Origin: Macrolepiota albuminosa
Taxonomy: Eukaryota; Basidiomycota; Agaricomycetes; Agaricales; Agaricaceae
Length of the DNA stretch: 64,000 nt
NCBI GenBank assembly: GCA_027475525.1
Contig: JAMWFC010000113.1
Coordinates: 2,282,001-2,346,000, forward strand
Reading direction: 5' to 3'
Shown here: positions 44,783-54,679 of the stretch, piece after piece
Position numbering within the stretch: the stretch's first letter is position 1
Layout: each line of letters starts with the position of its first letter
Translations under genes and position numbers: made by a program
The notes under the pieces: model-generated
Told to the model about the DNA's origin: nothing
The model's input: the letters and a program-made list of their open reading frames with translations, nothing else
Databases searched by the model: none

Positions 44783-46252
44783 CTAAGCACGTGAGCGCTT
44801 AGCAAGCTGATTTGGGCGCTTCACGCCCTGCAGTTCTAAGTACCGATCCAATGCTGCCAACTTGGCACATGTGTGGTACGACTCCCATGTCGTATCACCT
44901 GCACTCCACCGCACCTCGAATTCGAGGTGCGTTCCTTCCTGCCACCGATGGCCCAGGATGTCCTCGACGAACCATTCTTGTTCGTCACTGGCACCGAAAT
45001 CATATGGCTCGGGAGTCACCCGATTAGGGAACATAGCATCATTGTTTGCGTTATACCGCCTAAGTAACGATACGTGGAACTTAGGCACAATCCGACGTGC
45101 TTGCAGAGCTGCAGGCAGCTCCAGGACATAGTTCGACGTGCTTGGTTCCGCGACCAAGACTCTGTATGGTCCAATGAACTTTGGACACAGCTTTCTCGCT
45201 CTTCCTTTCGGAAGATTCAAGTTCTCCGTCGACAGGTACACTAACGTCCCGGGCGTTAGTTCTGGTTCCTCACTTCGCCTATCATTTGCATGTCGTGCCT
45301 GTACAACACGCGCAGCAATGATCGCATCGTGTGCATTGGCTAGATTTGCCAATGCTTGCTGTGCAAAGTCCTTTACCCCTTTGTGAACGGCTCCGTCTGC
45401 CTTTAGTTCGCGCAGCATGGAGGGCATGTACCCTCCATTGAGCTCGAACGGTGCATATTTCGTGGTCTCAGACACGCTCGCGTTGATCGCGAACTTAGTT
45501 AGCGGTATTCTATCCACCCAGTCGCGTTGGTCCGGTCGGACCACCGTACGAAAGATCTGGGCAATACTTCTATTTGCTCGCTCTGTCTGTCCATCCGTCT
45601 GCGGATGAAACGAAGTAGACATGAGTAGTTTAGCTCCCAGGAGCTTGTGAAGTTCTCGCCACCAGTGAGATGTAAACTTGGTGTCTTGATCGCTCACGAT
45701 CGAACTTGGAAGGCCATGTAGCCTTACAATCTCCTTCAGGTAGATCCAGGATAACGCGGACGCCGTAATGGTTGTGTGCACTGGTATCAAATGTACCATA
45801 CTCGTCATTCGGCAAATGACCACCCAAAGGTAGTTATACCCTTTGGACTCGGGGAATGGACCAACAAAGTCCATTCCAATGGAGTCCCATGGCTTCGTCG
45901 GGATGGGCAGGGAATGCAACTTCCCTGCTGGCTTCCTATTGCTGGTCTTCGACCGCTGGCAGGCCTCGCAGGTCTGGCAGAACTGCATCACTTCTTTCTG
46001 CATCTGAGGCCACCAGTACCACTGCCTCAGGTATTCTAGTGTTTTGTTGGTTCCAAAGTGACCAACAACCTCATGAGCTTGAGTGACAACCTTAGTGAGC
46101 AGTGCTCGGTCGCGTGGTAAGCACACCACGTCGTGTCCTCGAACATTCGTTATCTGGACTAGTCCGTTCTCATCCACGCTGAAGCGTGGATGGGTGTCTG
46201 CGTTCTGCCGGATTTCCGTGTAGAACGCATCGCGTCTATAGCCCCTCATCAC
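44783..46252 (-). CDS. Element X integrase with chromodomain-like tail
   Basis: Open for 489 codons. HHCC zinc domain (HEVVGHFG ... CQTCEACQ), catalytic core with Asp in GMDFVGPF, Asp in VSDQDTKF and Glu in DGQTERAN, GPYRVL segment, and chromodomain-like tail EWFVEDILGHRW...LEFEVRWSAGDTTWES. All three DDE residues are present. It is the 3' part of the gag-pol frame; its separation from RT is due to the 77-bp duplication at 46228. Confidence 0.92.
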   Translation of the reverse strand: MMRGYRRDAFYTEIRQNADTHPRFSVDENGLVQITNVRGHDVVCLPRDRALLTKVVTQAHEVVGHFGTNKTLEYLRQWYWWPQMQKEVMQFCQTCEACQRSKTSNRKPAGKLHSLPIPTKPWDSIGMDFVGPFPESKGYNYLWVVICRMTSMVHLIPVHTTITASALSWIYLKEIVRLHGLPSSIVSDQDTKFTSHWWRELHKLLGAKLLMSTSFHPQTDGQTERANRSIAQIFRTVVRPDQRDWVDRIPLTKFAINASVSETTKYAPFELNGGYMPSMLRELKADGAVHKGVKDFAQQALANLANAHDAIIAARVVQARHANDRRSEEPELTPGTLVYLSTENLNLPKGRARKLCPKFIGPYRVLVAEPSTSNYVLELPAALQARRIVPKFHVSLLRRYNANNDAMFPNRVTPEPYDFGASDEQEWFVEDILGHRWQEGTHLEFEVRWSAGDTTWESYHTCAKLAALDRYLELQGVKRPNQLAKRSRA

Positions 46253-46381
46253 CTTCTGGAGGTACTCATTGGTTTGAGGGACAGGAGGGTTACGATACTC
46301 TCCTCATCGCGTCTATAGCCCCTCATCACCTTCTGGAGGTACTCATTGGTTTGAGGGACAGGAGGGTTACGATACTCTCCT
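46228..46381. repeat. 77-bp exact tandem duplication between RNase H and integrase of X
   Basis: Copies start at 46228 and 46305. With one copy the polyprotein frame is continuous. Confidence 0.92.
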
Positions 46382-48366
46382 GTAGGCGATAACGCGTCAG
46401 CGAGCGTCATGTCGTGGCTATCCGGTCCACGACTGCTTCCAGTCTCACTTTGGTGTGGCCTTGTCGCCTCCTTTTGCTGGGCCTGCTCCAGTTGCTCAGC
46501 CTCTATGTCGCGGCCCTCTTGCCGCTCTTGCAGTCGTCGACTGCGTCGCAGTTCGGTAGCTTGCATAGCCCGAAGCTCGACCACATGCTCCTTCACCTCT
46601 CTGTAGCGATGATACGGAAGATCATCGCCATGAGGATCAATACGAATGTCCGCATCGACATACTCATGCGTATCATGGTGTTCGCCTGCTCTATCGCTCT
46701 CGAAGTACCTCGAGAGACAGTCCGCCACCTTGTTCAGTTTGCCTTTGACATATGTGATGTCAAAGTTGTAGCGAGACATATAGTCAATCCACCGGCGTTG
46801 CCGGGGGGACAACATTGCTTGAGTCTTGAAGAACTCAAGTGCTTTATGGTCCGTAATGATGTGGATCTTACATCCCATCAATTTATCTTCCCACTTAAGT
46901 AGCGCCTCAAGTATCGCCAGCGTTTCAAGCTCATGGACCGCATAATTCTGTTGGGCCGAGGTGAACTTCCTCGACATGAACCCTGCAGGCCGACAATTTT
47001 GCCATGAGCTTCCCTGGCCGTACATTGCACCTACTCTGGTCTTTGAGGCATCACAGATGAGCCAAATCGGCTCATCACGTCGGGGATCTATGGGACGAAT
47101 GACTGGTGTCTTTGAGCAGATCCTCTTGATCATCTCAAAACATCGTTGATGTATAGGTCTCCATATAAATGGAGCACCATTCTGAGTAATAGACATCAAC
47201 GGTCCAGTATATGCTGTTATATCAGGCAGACAATTGCCGATATAGTTCACTAGTCCCACGAATCTTTGCACATCATTATAGTTACGAGGCACACGCCATT
47301 CGCGTATGCGATCGATTTTGTCCTGGTCAGGGTGAATACCCTGACTATCAATCTTGTGTCCGAGGCAATCCACTGTCTCGGCATATAGTTCGCATTTCTT
47401 CCACTTGAGGTATAGCAAGTTAGACCTCAGTCGCTCGAAAATGACACAAAGATGCTCTTCGTATTCTTCGATTGAATTGGAGTATATGAATATGTCGTCC
47501 AAATAGATATGGACAAACCTCCCAATAACATCCCGGAAGATGGAGGTCATCAACCTCTGAAATGTCGCAGGAGCATTGCAATCTCCTATCTGCATAATGT
47601 TGCTCACATATGTTCCCGTGATTGACGAGAACACTGTCTTTGGGATATCAGACAAGCGAATTCTCACTTGCTCATACGCATCCGTCAGGTCAATTTTCAA
47701 CCTGAACTTTGCTCTCGCCACATCTTCTCGAATCACTTCCTGATCCGGAAGTGGCGTCACGTCCTTCACGGTGTTGTCATTGCGTTGGCGTGCATCCAAC
47801 GCCGTCCTTAATGTACCATCTTTCTTCGGAATGCACAATAGCGGAGCAGCTTGGGAGGCTGGTTGAGCCTCCCACCAGTGGGCTCTCAGGTACCGATTGG
47901 TCTTGTCTCGGAGCTGCTGCTGCAGCGCCATTGGACATCGAGGCAAATGATATTTATACACCTTATTCTCATCAATAAGGTTGATTTCATGGTTGACCTC
48001 TCGCCAAGGAGGTAACTCCTCCTTGGTTCCGTTCAGAATATCCGCAAATTCCTGCTGCCACTGCAATCGTAGGTCCGGAATGTCCTCCTTTGTAAAACCA
48101 CTGGTTTTACCTTTGCCCTTCCGGTCCACATCCTTGCCTGGGCGCCCGGACAGCTTTGCTTGTACGGCTGGACGGCCATACTTCTCTCTGAGGGCAGTAA
48201 TCCTCAGCTCGCTGTCATCCGGCATGTGCAGTCGCACAGGTACTTCCCTCTTACTTCTCCGCGACGTCACAGATAGTCCGTCGAAGAACACCTCACTCGG
48301 CGACGATATCTCGTTGTCACTAGCCTGACGATACGACTCCTCCTTCGACGTCCATCGTGGTCCATT
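46249..48366 (-). CDS. Element X reverse transcriptase and RNase H
   Basis: RT with LCIPKKDGTLR, DLTDAYEQVRI, and the catalytic box IYLDDIFIYSNS. RNase H with CDASKTRVGA, HELETLAILEALLKW and TDHKALEFFKTQ. All key residues of the palm are present, unlike A1. Frame is open from the TGA at 48367 to the integrase junction. It would copy genomic RNA to DNA in the particle. Confidence 0.92.
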   Translation of the reverse strand, partial: NGPRWTSKEESYRQASDNEISSPSEVFFDGLSVTSRRSKREVPVRLHMPDDSELRITALREKYGRPAVQAKLSGRPGKDVDRKGKGKTSGFTKEDIPDLRLQWQQEFADILNGTKEELPPWREVNHEINLIDENKVYKYHLPRCPMALQQQLRDKTNRYLRAHWWEAQPASQAAPLLCIPKKDGTLRTALDARQRNDNTVKDVTPLPDQEVIREDVARAKFRLKIDLTDAYEQVRIRLSDIPKTVFSSITGTYVSNIMQIGDCNAPATFQRLMTSIFRDVIGRFVHIYLDDIFIYSNSIEEYEEHLCVIFERLRSNLLYLKWKKCELYAETVDCLGHKIDSQGIHPDQDKIDRIREWRVPRNYNDVQRFVGLVNYIGNCLPDITAYTGPLMSITQNGAPFIWRPIHQRCFEMIKRICSKTPVIRPIDPRRDEPIWLICDASKTRVGAMYGQGSSWQNCRPAGFMSRKFTSAQQNYAVHELETLAILEALLKWEDKLMGCKIHIITDHKALEFFKTQAMLSPRQRRWIDYMSRYNFDITYVKGKLNKVADCLSRYFESDRAGEHHDTHEYVDADIRIDPHGDDLPYHRYREVKEHVVELRAMQATELRRSRRLQERQEGRDIEAEQLEQAQQKEATRPHQSETGSSRGPDSHDMTLADALSPTGEYRNPPVPQTNEYLQKVMRGYRRDEESIVTLLSLKPMSTSRR

Positions 48367-49764
48367 TCACGCATACATCGACGCCACTAGGTCATTCCAC
48401 TCAGCAGGCATTCGTGGATCAAATGCCCATTCAAATGTGGGATGAGGTACTGGTCGATCCCAGATTGACCGATTCGTATGTGTGGAGGACGCCTCATCCT
48501 CCAACAGTCCTTGATTGTCGTCATCTGTTACCAAGTCCTCAACCTTCACTCGCGACGACGTCGGTTGGCACTCTGTGCTTGCCGCATGCTGAGGCCGCTT
48601 GTCCTCAGACTTACTCTGCTTTTCACACTTCATCTCCTTCATCTCGGGGCTCTCCCCCCTCTTCAGAGTACGTTCGTACTCTACAGCTTCGCTTTCCAGC
48701 ATCAACACCGCCGGACTATCCATGGGCAAGCTCACACGAGCTTGCTCTTCATCCTCTCCATCCTCAACCGTAGGCGCTTTCTTGCCTCCGTCTAGTCAGT
48801 GTCGCCTGACTAGCACCTTCTTCTCTGTGGCGTGGTGTTGATGGAGACGTCCATCTCCATCATCTATGGTCACTCGCACTGCAGGGATGGTGGTGCCATC
48901 CACCACTATCTCATTCTTCTTGAAGTTCAGCAGAACATTGTGCTTCCTCATATACGGCGTGCCTATAATCATGTCGTAACGATCAAAGTTCGCCACATCA
49001 AGGTACTCCCTCGTCCTTGATTTCGCACAGACAATACTCGCCTGCGTACCAAACTGTACCGCAGCTCGGCTGCCCACAGTACCCAATTGAAGGAGTAGTG
49101 GCTCCTTCAACTCACTGACAGAAATATCGTGCACTTGGCAAAACTGGGGTGTCACCCCAGTAGTCGTACTACCTGAATCCCACAATGTCCACGCCTTGTG
49201 GCCATTCACCTCAACGTACGACGCCAGGCACTCCTTATCCTCGCGCTTCAACACCGGTCTCACCAGCTTCTCTGGAGCCTTGCGAAGGTGTACCTTATAC
49301 ACCTTAACATTGGCTGCTCCAACGGGACGGTCTAATGCGCTGACCGGGTAGTCCGTCAGAGCTCCCATGAACTCTGAGTCTGACTCCCGGGCGTAATAAT
49401 CGTTGTCGTATACGTCAACCTCCACGTATTCATCATCCGACAACTCCTCTACCACAGAGGCGTTTTCATCCTCTGGTGCATCAGGTATGAGGTTCTCCAC
49501 CTCATCGTCTTCCATATCAGGTTCATTCCCGGAGTCTATCCCTTCAGCATCCGGGATAGCAGTGTGCGCCGCCCGTACATAGGCACGTGGCTTACCCATA
49601 GGCTTTCCACCACCCACTGGGCATGCATTCGCAAAATGCCCAGGCCGACCACATTTGAAGCACTTACTCGCCACGAAAGGGCGAGCTGCTTCATACTTCG
49701 GTGGCCCATTCGGTGTCGGCAATTTAGCCTCACCAGCAGCCTGATGCGGTTGAACACCCTCTCA
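48367..49764 (-). CDS. Element X zinc knuckle, retropepsin and linker
   Basis: Zinc knuckle CFKCGRPGHFANAC near 49640 (CCHC), acidic spacer, then a retropepsin domain with TLWDSGSTTTGV (active-site DSG, near 49180) and MIIGTPYMRKHNVLL near 48950. A TGA at 48796-48798 separates it from a linker that continues in the same frame to the TGA at 48367-48369. The upstream border is the TGA at 49762-49764. Only one retropepsin module here, unlike Y and Z. Confidence 0.82.
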
Positions 49765-49833
49765 GCGTGGACCTCTCTGAGCATCCTGTGCCGGTGCATC
49801 CCTACGGTCCCCCGGCCGGTCGCTCCGGAAGCG

Positions 49834-51927
49834 TCAGTCTTGCCGAGGTGCTGCTCTTACCACAAACCTCGGGTTCGTATTGCCCACCATCTCCTTTCGA
49901 CGAGCCCAGAAGGTGCCTACCTTCCGAGGCTCGGCCTTGTTTACCGATCGAACCTTTGAGCTATGTAGCCCAAAGTGTCGCGCTATTTTGTGGGCTTGCT
50001 CGTAGCGCAATGCATGCGCTACGAATTCCTCGACGGTATTTACTTCGGGCGATAGTCCGTCATCACAAATGAGGGACTCTCTCATTGCGTCAGGTATCCC
50101 CCGCAGGAAGGTATCAATCATTACCCAGTTATCTGGGTAAATAGACATATTCTGTGCGTGGTCTATCAAGGTATCATAGAAACCTTGAACACCTAATCGT
50201 TCGGTGTAGGAGGTTGCAATGAACGCCTCCCGAGCATCCTGCATGGTGGATGCACTCACGAACCGGTTATATAATTCAAGGATTACATCCTTGAACGTCC
50301 ATTGCTGTCGTGCACGATTGTAGTGCAAGACATGATGACGGAACCAGGCTTTGGCTGGTCCGTCCAGGAACTCCGGGAGCACGAACACACGTTCTCGATC
50401 CAGACGATCCCCCCCATACTGGCATGCTGCCAGATGGTTGCACACATCCATCGTCCAATTTTCCAAGTCGCTAAACTTGGACTCCCCTCTGTACGGTTGG
50501 ATGTGTTTTGACTCCGCCTTACGCGGTTTGATACCTTTGGGCAGGCGTAATGCTACGCCTACCGCATTGTCAATTATACTACTGAGGCGCTGGTGCATAT
50601 TCTCAGTATACACCTTTGTCGCCTCAGTTATTCCAGGCGTTTTATTTCTACCTTCCGCTGGAGGTACCACGGAAAATGCACGTACAGGTCGGTGACCTGT
50701 GTAGTGCACTTTCTCTGCACCCTTCCAATGCAGGGGGCTCTCCTGTCCCCCTAGCTCTTCTATCACCTGCTTTCCAGGGCCTCGGCTCGGATCTGCCATG
50801 GGCGGGTCCCCTCTCCTGGTGTCAGGCTGTCGTGTCCGTTGGACATATTGCCTTCTCATCTCGTCGATGGGCGTTATCCCATCGAATACAATTCCCTGGT
50901 CGTCTATCCAGGAGTGCCCCTGGCGCTTCAGGTCTTGGTTCCGCATGCGCTGATAAGCTACTCTCTCCGCAAACTTATCAGCCAACGGCACTTGATTTGT
51001 CAGTGGAACATTCTCCACTGATTCCTGTTTTGTGTGAGGGTGCCTTGGCTCCCCCGCTTCGTGTAGGTTGCTATCTACCACAGGTATGGTAGACACCGAT
51101 TCAGTTGTTGACAGAGGTCTCCTTTGCTGACCTCTGAATACATTCTGTCTTTGTGCTGCAGCAAACCTGGCAGCGAACTGCTCGTCAGACTCTCCTGCCT
51201 GCTGGGGCGCATATATATTGCTCATTGCCTCTTCCAGATGGGGAGACAACTCTGGCTTTGCCACCAGGGGTATATTCGGGATCAAGTTTGCCCCCTCTGG
51301 AGTCGAGGCAGCTGATCCTCGATTAGCCTTGCGATACATATATGCTTGGGCTTCCAGCTCAAGAATCTGAACGTACAATGTAATGTATTCAACAGTATTC
51401 AACTGAGGTACATTTTCACCTCTAGCCTGTATCAACCGTATGTGCTTCAGTACATACAGTCCTAGTCGAGCACGCGTGGTATCCTTTGTAATGCTAGGGT
51501 ATCTCTTCCATAGCATAGCACACTGAACCTGAAGGGTGGACTCACTCCGTCCACTCTCTTCGTCGTCAGACGTTTCATCTTCCCAATGTACTGCCGGCGT
51601 TCTTTGCTCAGGAATTGTCGTTTCCTGCGGCACTCCGGCTCCCTGCTGACGTTGCGTCATGGGAGTGGATTCAGTTGGAACTCTCCAACTGCCCACCTCT
51701 TGCCTCGGCATCTTCCCCAGAAAGTACGACAAAGGTCTGCGACCTTTGATAGGTCCCTGAGCACTACTCCTGCTCTGGGATTGCCGCCCTGACCTCCCAG
51801 TCTGCATGGAAGATTCATGATCCCTGCCGAACTGCTGTTCCAGGTCTTCCACACTTGCCCCTGGTCTCGCTGCACCGCTTGGCACAGCTGTCGGCCGCAC
51901 TTCACTCCATTGCGTCCCTCCTGGCAT
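49834..51927 (-). CDS. Element X gag
   Basis: Open for 697 codons from the ATG at 51927. A gag core near the C-terminal third has FSDLENWTMDVCNHL, FLDGPAKAWFRHHV and FVSASTMQDAREAF. The N-terminal half is disordered and Gln/Arg/Pro-rich. It ends with TGA at 49834-49836, after which the same frame continues to the zinc knuckle. An ATG at 52061 opens another frame that overlaps the start, so the true N-terminus may lie there with a small frame change; the start is uncertain. Confidence 0.82.
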   Translation of the reverse strand: MPGGTQWSEVRPTAVPSGAARPGASVEDLEQQFGRDHESSMQTGRSGRQSQSRSSAQGPIKGRRPLSYFLGKMPRQEVGSWRVPTESTPMTQRQQGAGVPQETTIPEQRTPAVHWEDETSDDEESGRSESTLQVQCAMLWKRYPSITKDTTRARLGLYVLKHIRLIQARGENVPQLNTVEYITLYVQILELEAQAYMYRKANRGSAASTPEGANLIPNIPLVAKPELSPHLEEAMSNIYAPQQAGESDEQFAARFAAAQRQNVFRGQQRRPLSTTESVSTIPVVDSNLHEAGEPRHPHTKQESVENVPLTNQVPLADKFAERVAYQRMRNQDLKRQGHSWIDDQGIVFDGITPIDEMRRQYVQRTRQPDTRRGDPPMADPSRGPGKQVIEELGGQESPLHWKGAEKVHYTGHRPVRAFSVVPPAEGRNKTPGITEATKVYTENMHQRLSSIIDNAVGVALRLPKGIKPRKAESKHIQPYRGESKFSDLENWTMDVCNHLAACQYGGDRLDRERVFVLPEFLDGPAKAWFRHHVLHYNRARQQWTFKDVILELYNRFVSASTMQDAREAFIATSYTERLGVQGFYDTLIDHAQNMSIYPDNWVMIDTFLRGIPDAMRESLICDDGLSPEVNTVEEFVAHALRYEQAHKIARHFGLHSSKVRSVNKAEPRKVGTFWARRKEMVGNTNPRFVVRAAPRQD

Positions 51928-52211
51928 TCCCTGAGGCTGCCGGGAAGGCTCGGCCTCTGTATATTCTGACCCGGGTCAGTCACCGCAGATTGAGGATATG
52001 CCAACGACTGGTCGATGGTCTCACCATCGCGTGTCGGTTCAGTAGATTGATTGGTCTCCATCCAATCAAGTGTTGCTACGTCTTGTTTTACCTGGAAGCG
52101 TGCGTCAAAGAAGTTGATACACTGTTCGATGCAATCACAGTCTAGGCTATCAGTCTAGACCCGTAGTCTTTGTCCATAGTAACAGAATTGAACCCGAAAG
52201 GTTCAAAAAAG

Positions 52212-52402
52212 TGAAACAATGTCAAGTATAAGGTTAGCCTTACGGTCACACCAACAGAACCAGATCAATATTCGATTCTAGTACTACGAGTATGACAGTA
52301 AAATTGGCTGCCTTATGTAAGGCAGCCAGCATGTATGTAGAGTAATAATAATTAACTAATATAAGTGTATATTAATTAATTAACTAAGTATAATCTGTTA
52401 CA
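52212..52402 (-). repeat. 5' LTR of element X
   Basis: 191 bp. Differs from the 3' LTR at two sites, both transitions (C/T and A/G). Confidence 0.92.
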
Positions 52403-53132
52403 GAGTGCCTCTCTACGTATGGCACCCCTCCCACAATCCAGCAATGGGATGGATGGTGGGAGATGACCAAAGACGACTATTATCATCTTATGTTCAAACA
52501 CCATGAGGAGAGCAATCTCCTGATCAACCCTGAGGCCAATGGCCTCTACTATCTCATTGGAATGGACCCAAACCAGGTCAATCTCCTAAACTGAATGTCG
52601 GTGCACAGTATGCTCACCACCAAGCCTCCTGCAATTAATGTCACACTTACTGAGCCTATGGTGGTAGATTTGCCTGCAGTCAAGAAGTCAACTACTCCAC
52701 CAAGGACAGAATTGGCACCTCCTCCTCCCATGATTAATGTCGCACTGGAGGAGGAGTCAATGGTGACAGAGACGGGCACGGTCACAGGGGCCTCATCAGA
52801 CAGGGTCATAGACCCATATTTTTTTTAGGTAACTCTGAGTACACACTCAACATTCCCAGGCTGACATGCACTCCAGTGTAGCGTGTATATATTTTTTTGT
52901 TACTCTCAATCTTATCATGTTTTTTTTGCTGCTTGTATTGTATGCACACTAGTGCACTCAGATATTCTGAGCTCAAATGTTATTGAAGACACTATGACCT
53001 CCCTCATTCATGGTACTAACCTTTTCCAGCAACATGATATGTGTCTCTGACTGATGCTTGCACTACTGTGCATATTTTGTTTTCACTTCTACCCCTTACC
53101 TAAGACTGAGTGTTCAGTCTCATTGGGGGGTA
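52403..53132 (+). pseudogene. A3 ORF3 end, 3' non-coding region and polypurine tract
   Basis: From the X target duplication ORF3 continues (STYGTPPTIQQWDGWWEM, NPEANGLYYLIGMDPNQV) to a stop near 52596, collinear with A1 24010-24180. The rest is non-coding and ends with CATTGGGGGGTA before the LTR. Confidence 0.75.
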
Positions 53133-53305
53133 TGTAACGGGACATCACACTTGTACTAGCGTCAACAATGCTATAGGTATCCAGTAGAGTATTATATAAG
53201 ATAACATCTTGTATTCACTCTAGTTCTAGTCAATCCGATACTCCGGTCTGATTCAGCACTGTGTGATACACACAAGATCGTTCTAGCTCGTAACCAACAG
53301 TTACA
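53133..53305 (+). repeat. 3' LTR of A3 (173 bp)
   Basis: TGTAACGG...GTTACA, same length as the A1 LTR. The flank CAGGC may be the right target duplication; the left one is not in the window. Confidence 0.83.
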
Positions 53306-54080
53306 CAGGCATGACACCAATTGAGCAGGAAACTAATCTCCAGATGGCCAACACCCAGCAAACCAACCCTCCTGGCCCACAATGATCAGCCAGGATCAGA
53401 AGCACCATGCCCCCTCCATTTCCACTGTTGCTGCCAGCACGGTCTACAACAGGGAACTCACTGTCCACATGCACCCCACAGGTGTTTGACAAGGAGGAAA
53501 ACAACTCCATTGCAGCAGTCACCCACAGTGGAGTCAATGAAGACTCATGGATCCCCAAGACGTCCAGTGAGGCCATGACCAGACCAGATCTGTGGAAAGA
53601 TGCCATGGACAAGGAGATGAGCCAGATATAAAAGAGGAAGGTGTAGAGGCTAGTCCCAAGATCTACCAGTGCCAGGACAATGAAGAACCATTGAATGATT
53701 GCACTGAAATGTGATGGAAACGGGAGCATCATTGGGCAAAAGGCTAGGCTAGTAGCAAAAGGGTACACTCAGATACCGGGAGTGGACTTCTTTGTGATGT
53801 ATGCGTTGGTGGTACGTCACGAGTCATTGCGCATAAACCTGGCAATTGGTACGGTGCTCGACTACAAGATCTGGCAGATTGACTATGCGAGCGTGTACCT
53901 AAATGTGCTGACACATGCACCTATCCTTATAGAGCAGCTGGGGGGCTATGCAAAAAGACCAAGCGAGATCTTTGAGATCGACCTGGCCGGTGGACAACGG
54001 GTTAGGGGGAGTGATGATGCAGACAGAAACGTGCTGGCGGATAGATGGGAATGGCAATGCAAATGAATGACTGGGCGACG
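53306..54080 (+). pseudogene. Ty1/copia reverse transcriptase relic
   Basis: Fragments typical of copia RT: DLWKDAMDKEMSQI, then after stops IIGQKARLVAKGYTQIPGVD, YALVVRHESLRI and KIWQIDYASVYLN. Stops near 53629 and 53646, a frameshift, and no catalytic YVDD box seen. No LTR recognised. Probably the oldest insertion, and the sequence into which A3 inserted. Confidence 0.75.
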
Positions 54081-54679
54081 CCTCCATACCGGTTGATGAC
54101 ATTGGAGAGGTCACTTAAGGATTCCATAACGTTGGGAATGAAGGGTGGATGGAATATAGGTGCCGTCTATGATGTCATATTTGCCCTCGGTATGGGAAGC
54201 TTTCTCCAACTCTTACCTAGCTGCCGCAGTTTTGGGGGGAAGATCTGCATTACTGCCCTTGATATGCTGCAACTTATCGACCTTGGCCCCAAAGATATCA
54301 TGGTACATGGATTGATTTGTGAATGGGGGTTTTGCTCTTGAAAATTATCAGAAGATGAGCTTTTGTTGTGATGGGTTGTTGGACAGAACAAGATTGGTCT
54401 TGGTGTATACCAAGGACCGCACTGTATGTTTGTAATATAATCCATACATTTGGGAACATCGAATCCTAAGTTGAACCAAGGTTAGAGAGGATGGCAAAGA
54501 AGCGGACTGAAGAAACGGTTTTTACAATTAAAGGTGTCATCCATAACAAAAATCTTCCACCAGTGACGCACAACAAGAATTGAGTGATGTATGCAGGAAC
54601 TGTTTGTTAACCAACGTTGAACGTCAAGATCTAAATTCCCGAGGATAAATTGTGGCAAAATGGAATAGCTCCGGGAAAC
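54081..54679. other. Spacer between the copia relic and the NOL10 gene
   Basis: 600 bp with no gene or repeat that I recognise. It contains the 3' flank of the minus-strand gene. Confidence 0.5.

Larger units (their letters stand above)
41313..52402 (-). mobile_element. Complete, young Ty3/gypsy element X (11.1 kb)
   Basis: LTRs 52212-52402 (5') and 41313-41503 (3'), both 191 bp with two differences, target duplication GAGTG (41308-41312 and 52403-52407). One gag-pro-RT-RNase H-integrase-chromodomain frame runs from about 51927 to 44783, interrupted only by four TGA codons and one 77-bp artefact, followed by an intact 869-codon ORF3. A polypurine tract AAAGGGGGGCA (complement at 41504-41514) precedes the 3' LTR. 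The tRNA primer site was not recognised with confidence. LTR similarity indicates recent insertion. Confidence 0.92.
24902..53305 (+). mobile_element. Ty3/gypsy element A3 (3' part), host of three later insertions
   Basis: Sister of A1, starting within the integrase at the TILDQAHRVVGHF segment. It carries integrase (24902-26176), ORF3 in four pieces (about 26330-27268, 28000-29053, 40806-41312 and 52403-52596), a 3' non-coding region with polypurine tract and a 173-bp LTR (53133-53305). Inserted in ORF3 are a solo LTR (27269-27999), element Y (29054-40805) and element X (41313-52402), each with a 5-bp duplication. Many stops and loss of CpG relative to A1 make it the older copy. Its 5' half is presumably left of A1, outside the window. 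Confidence 0.82.
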
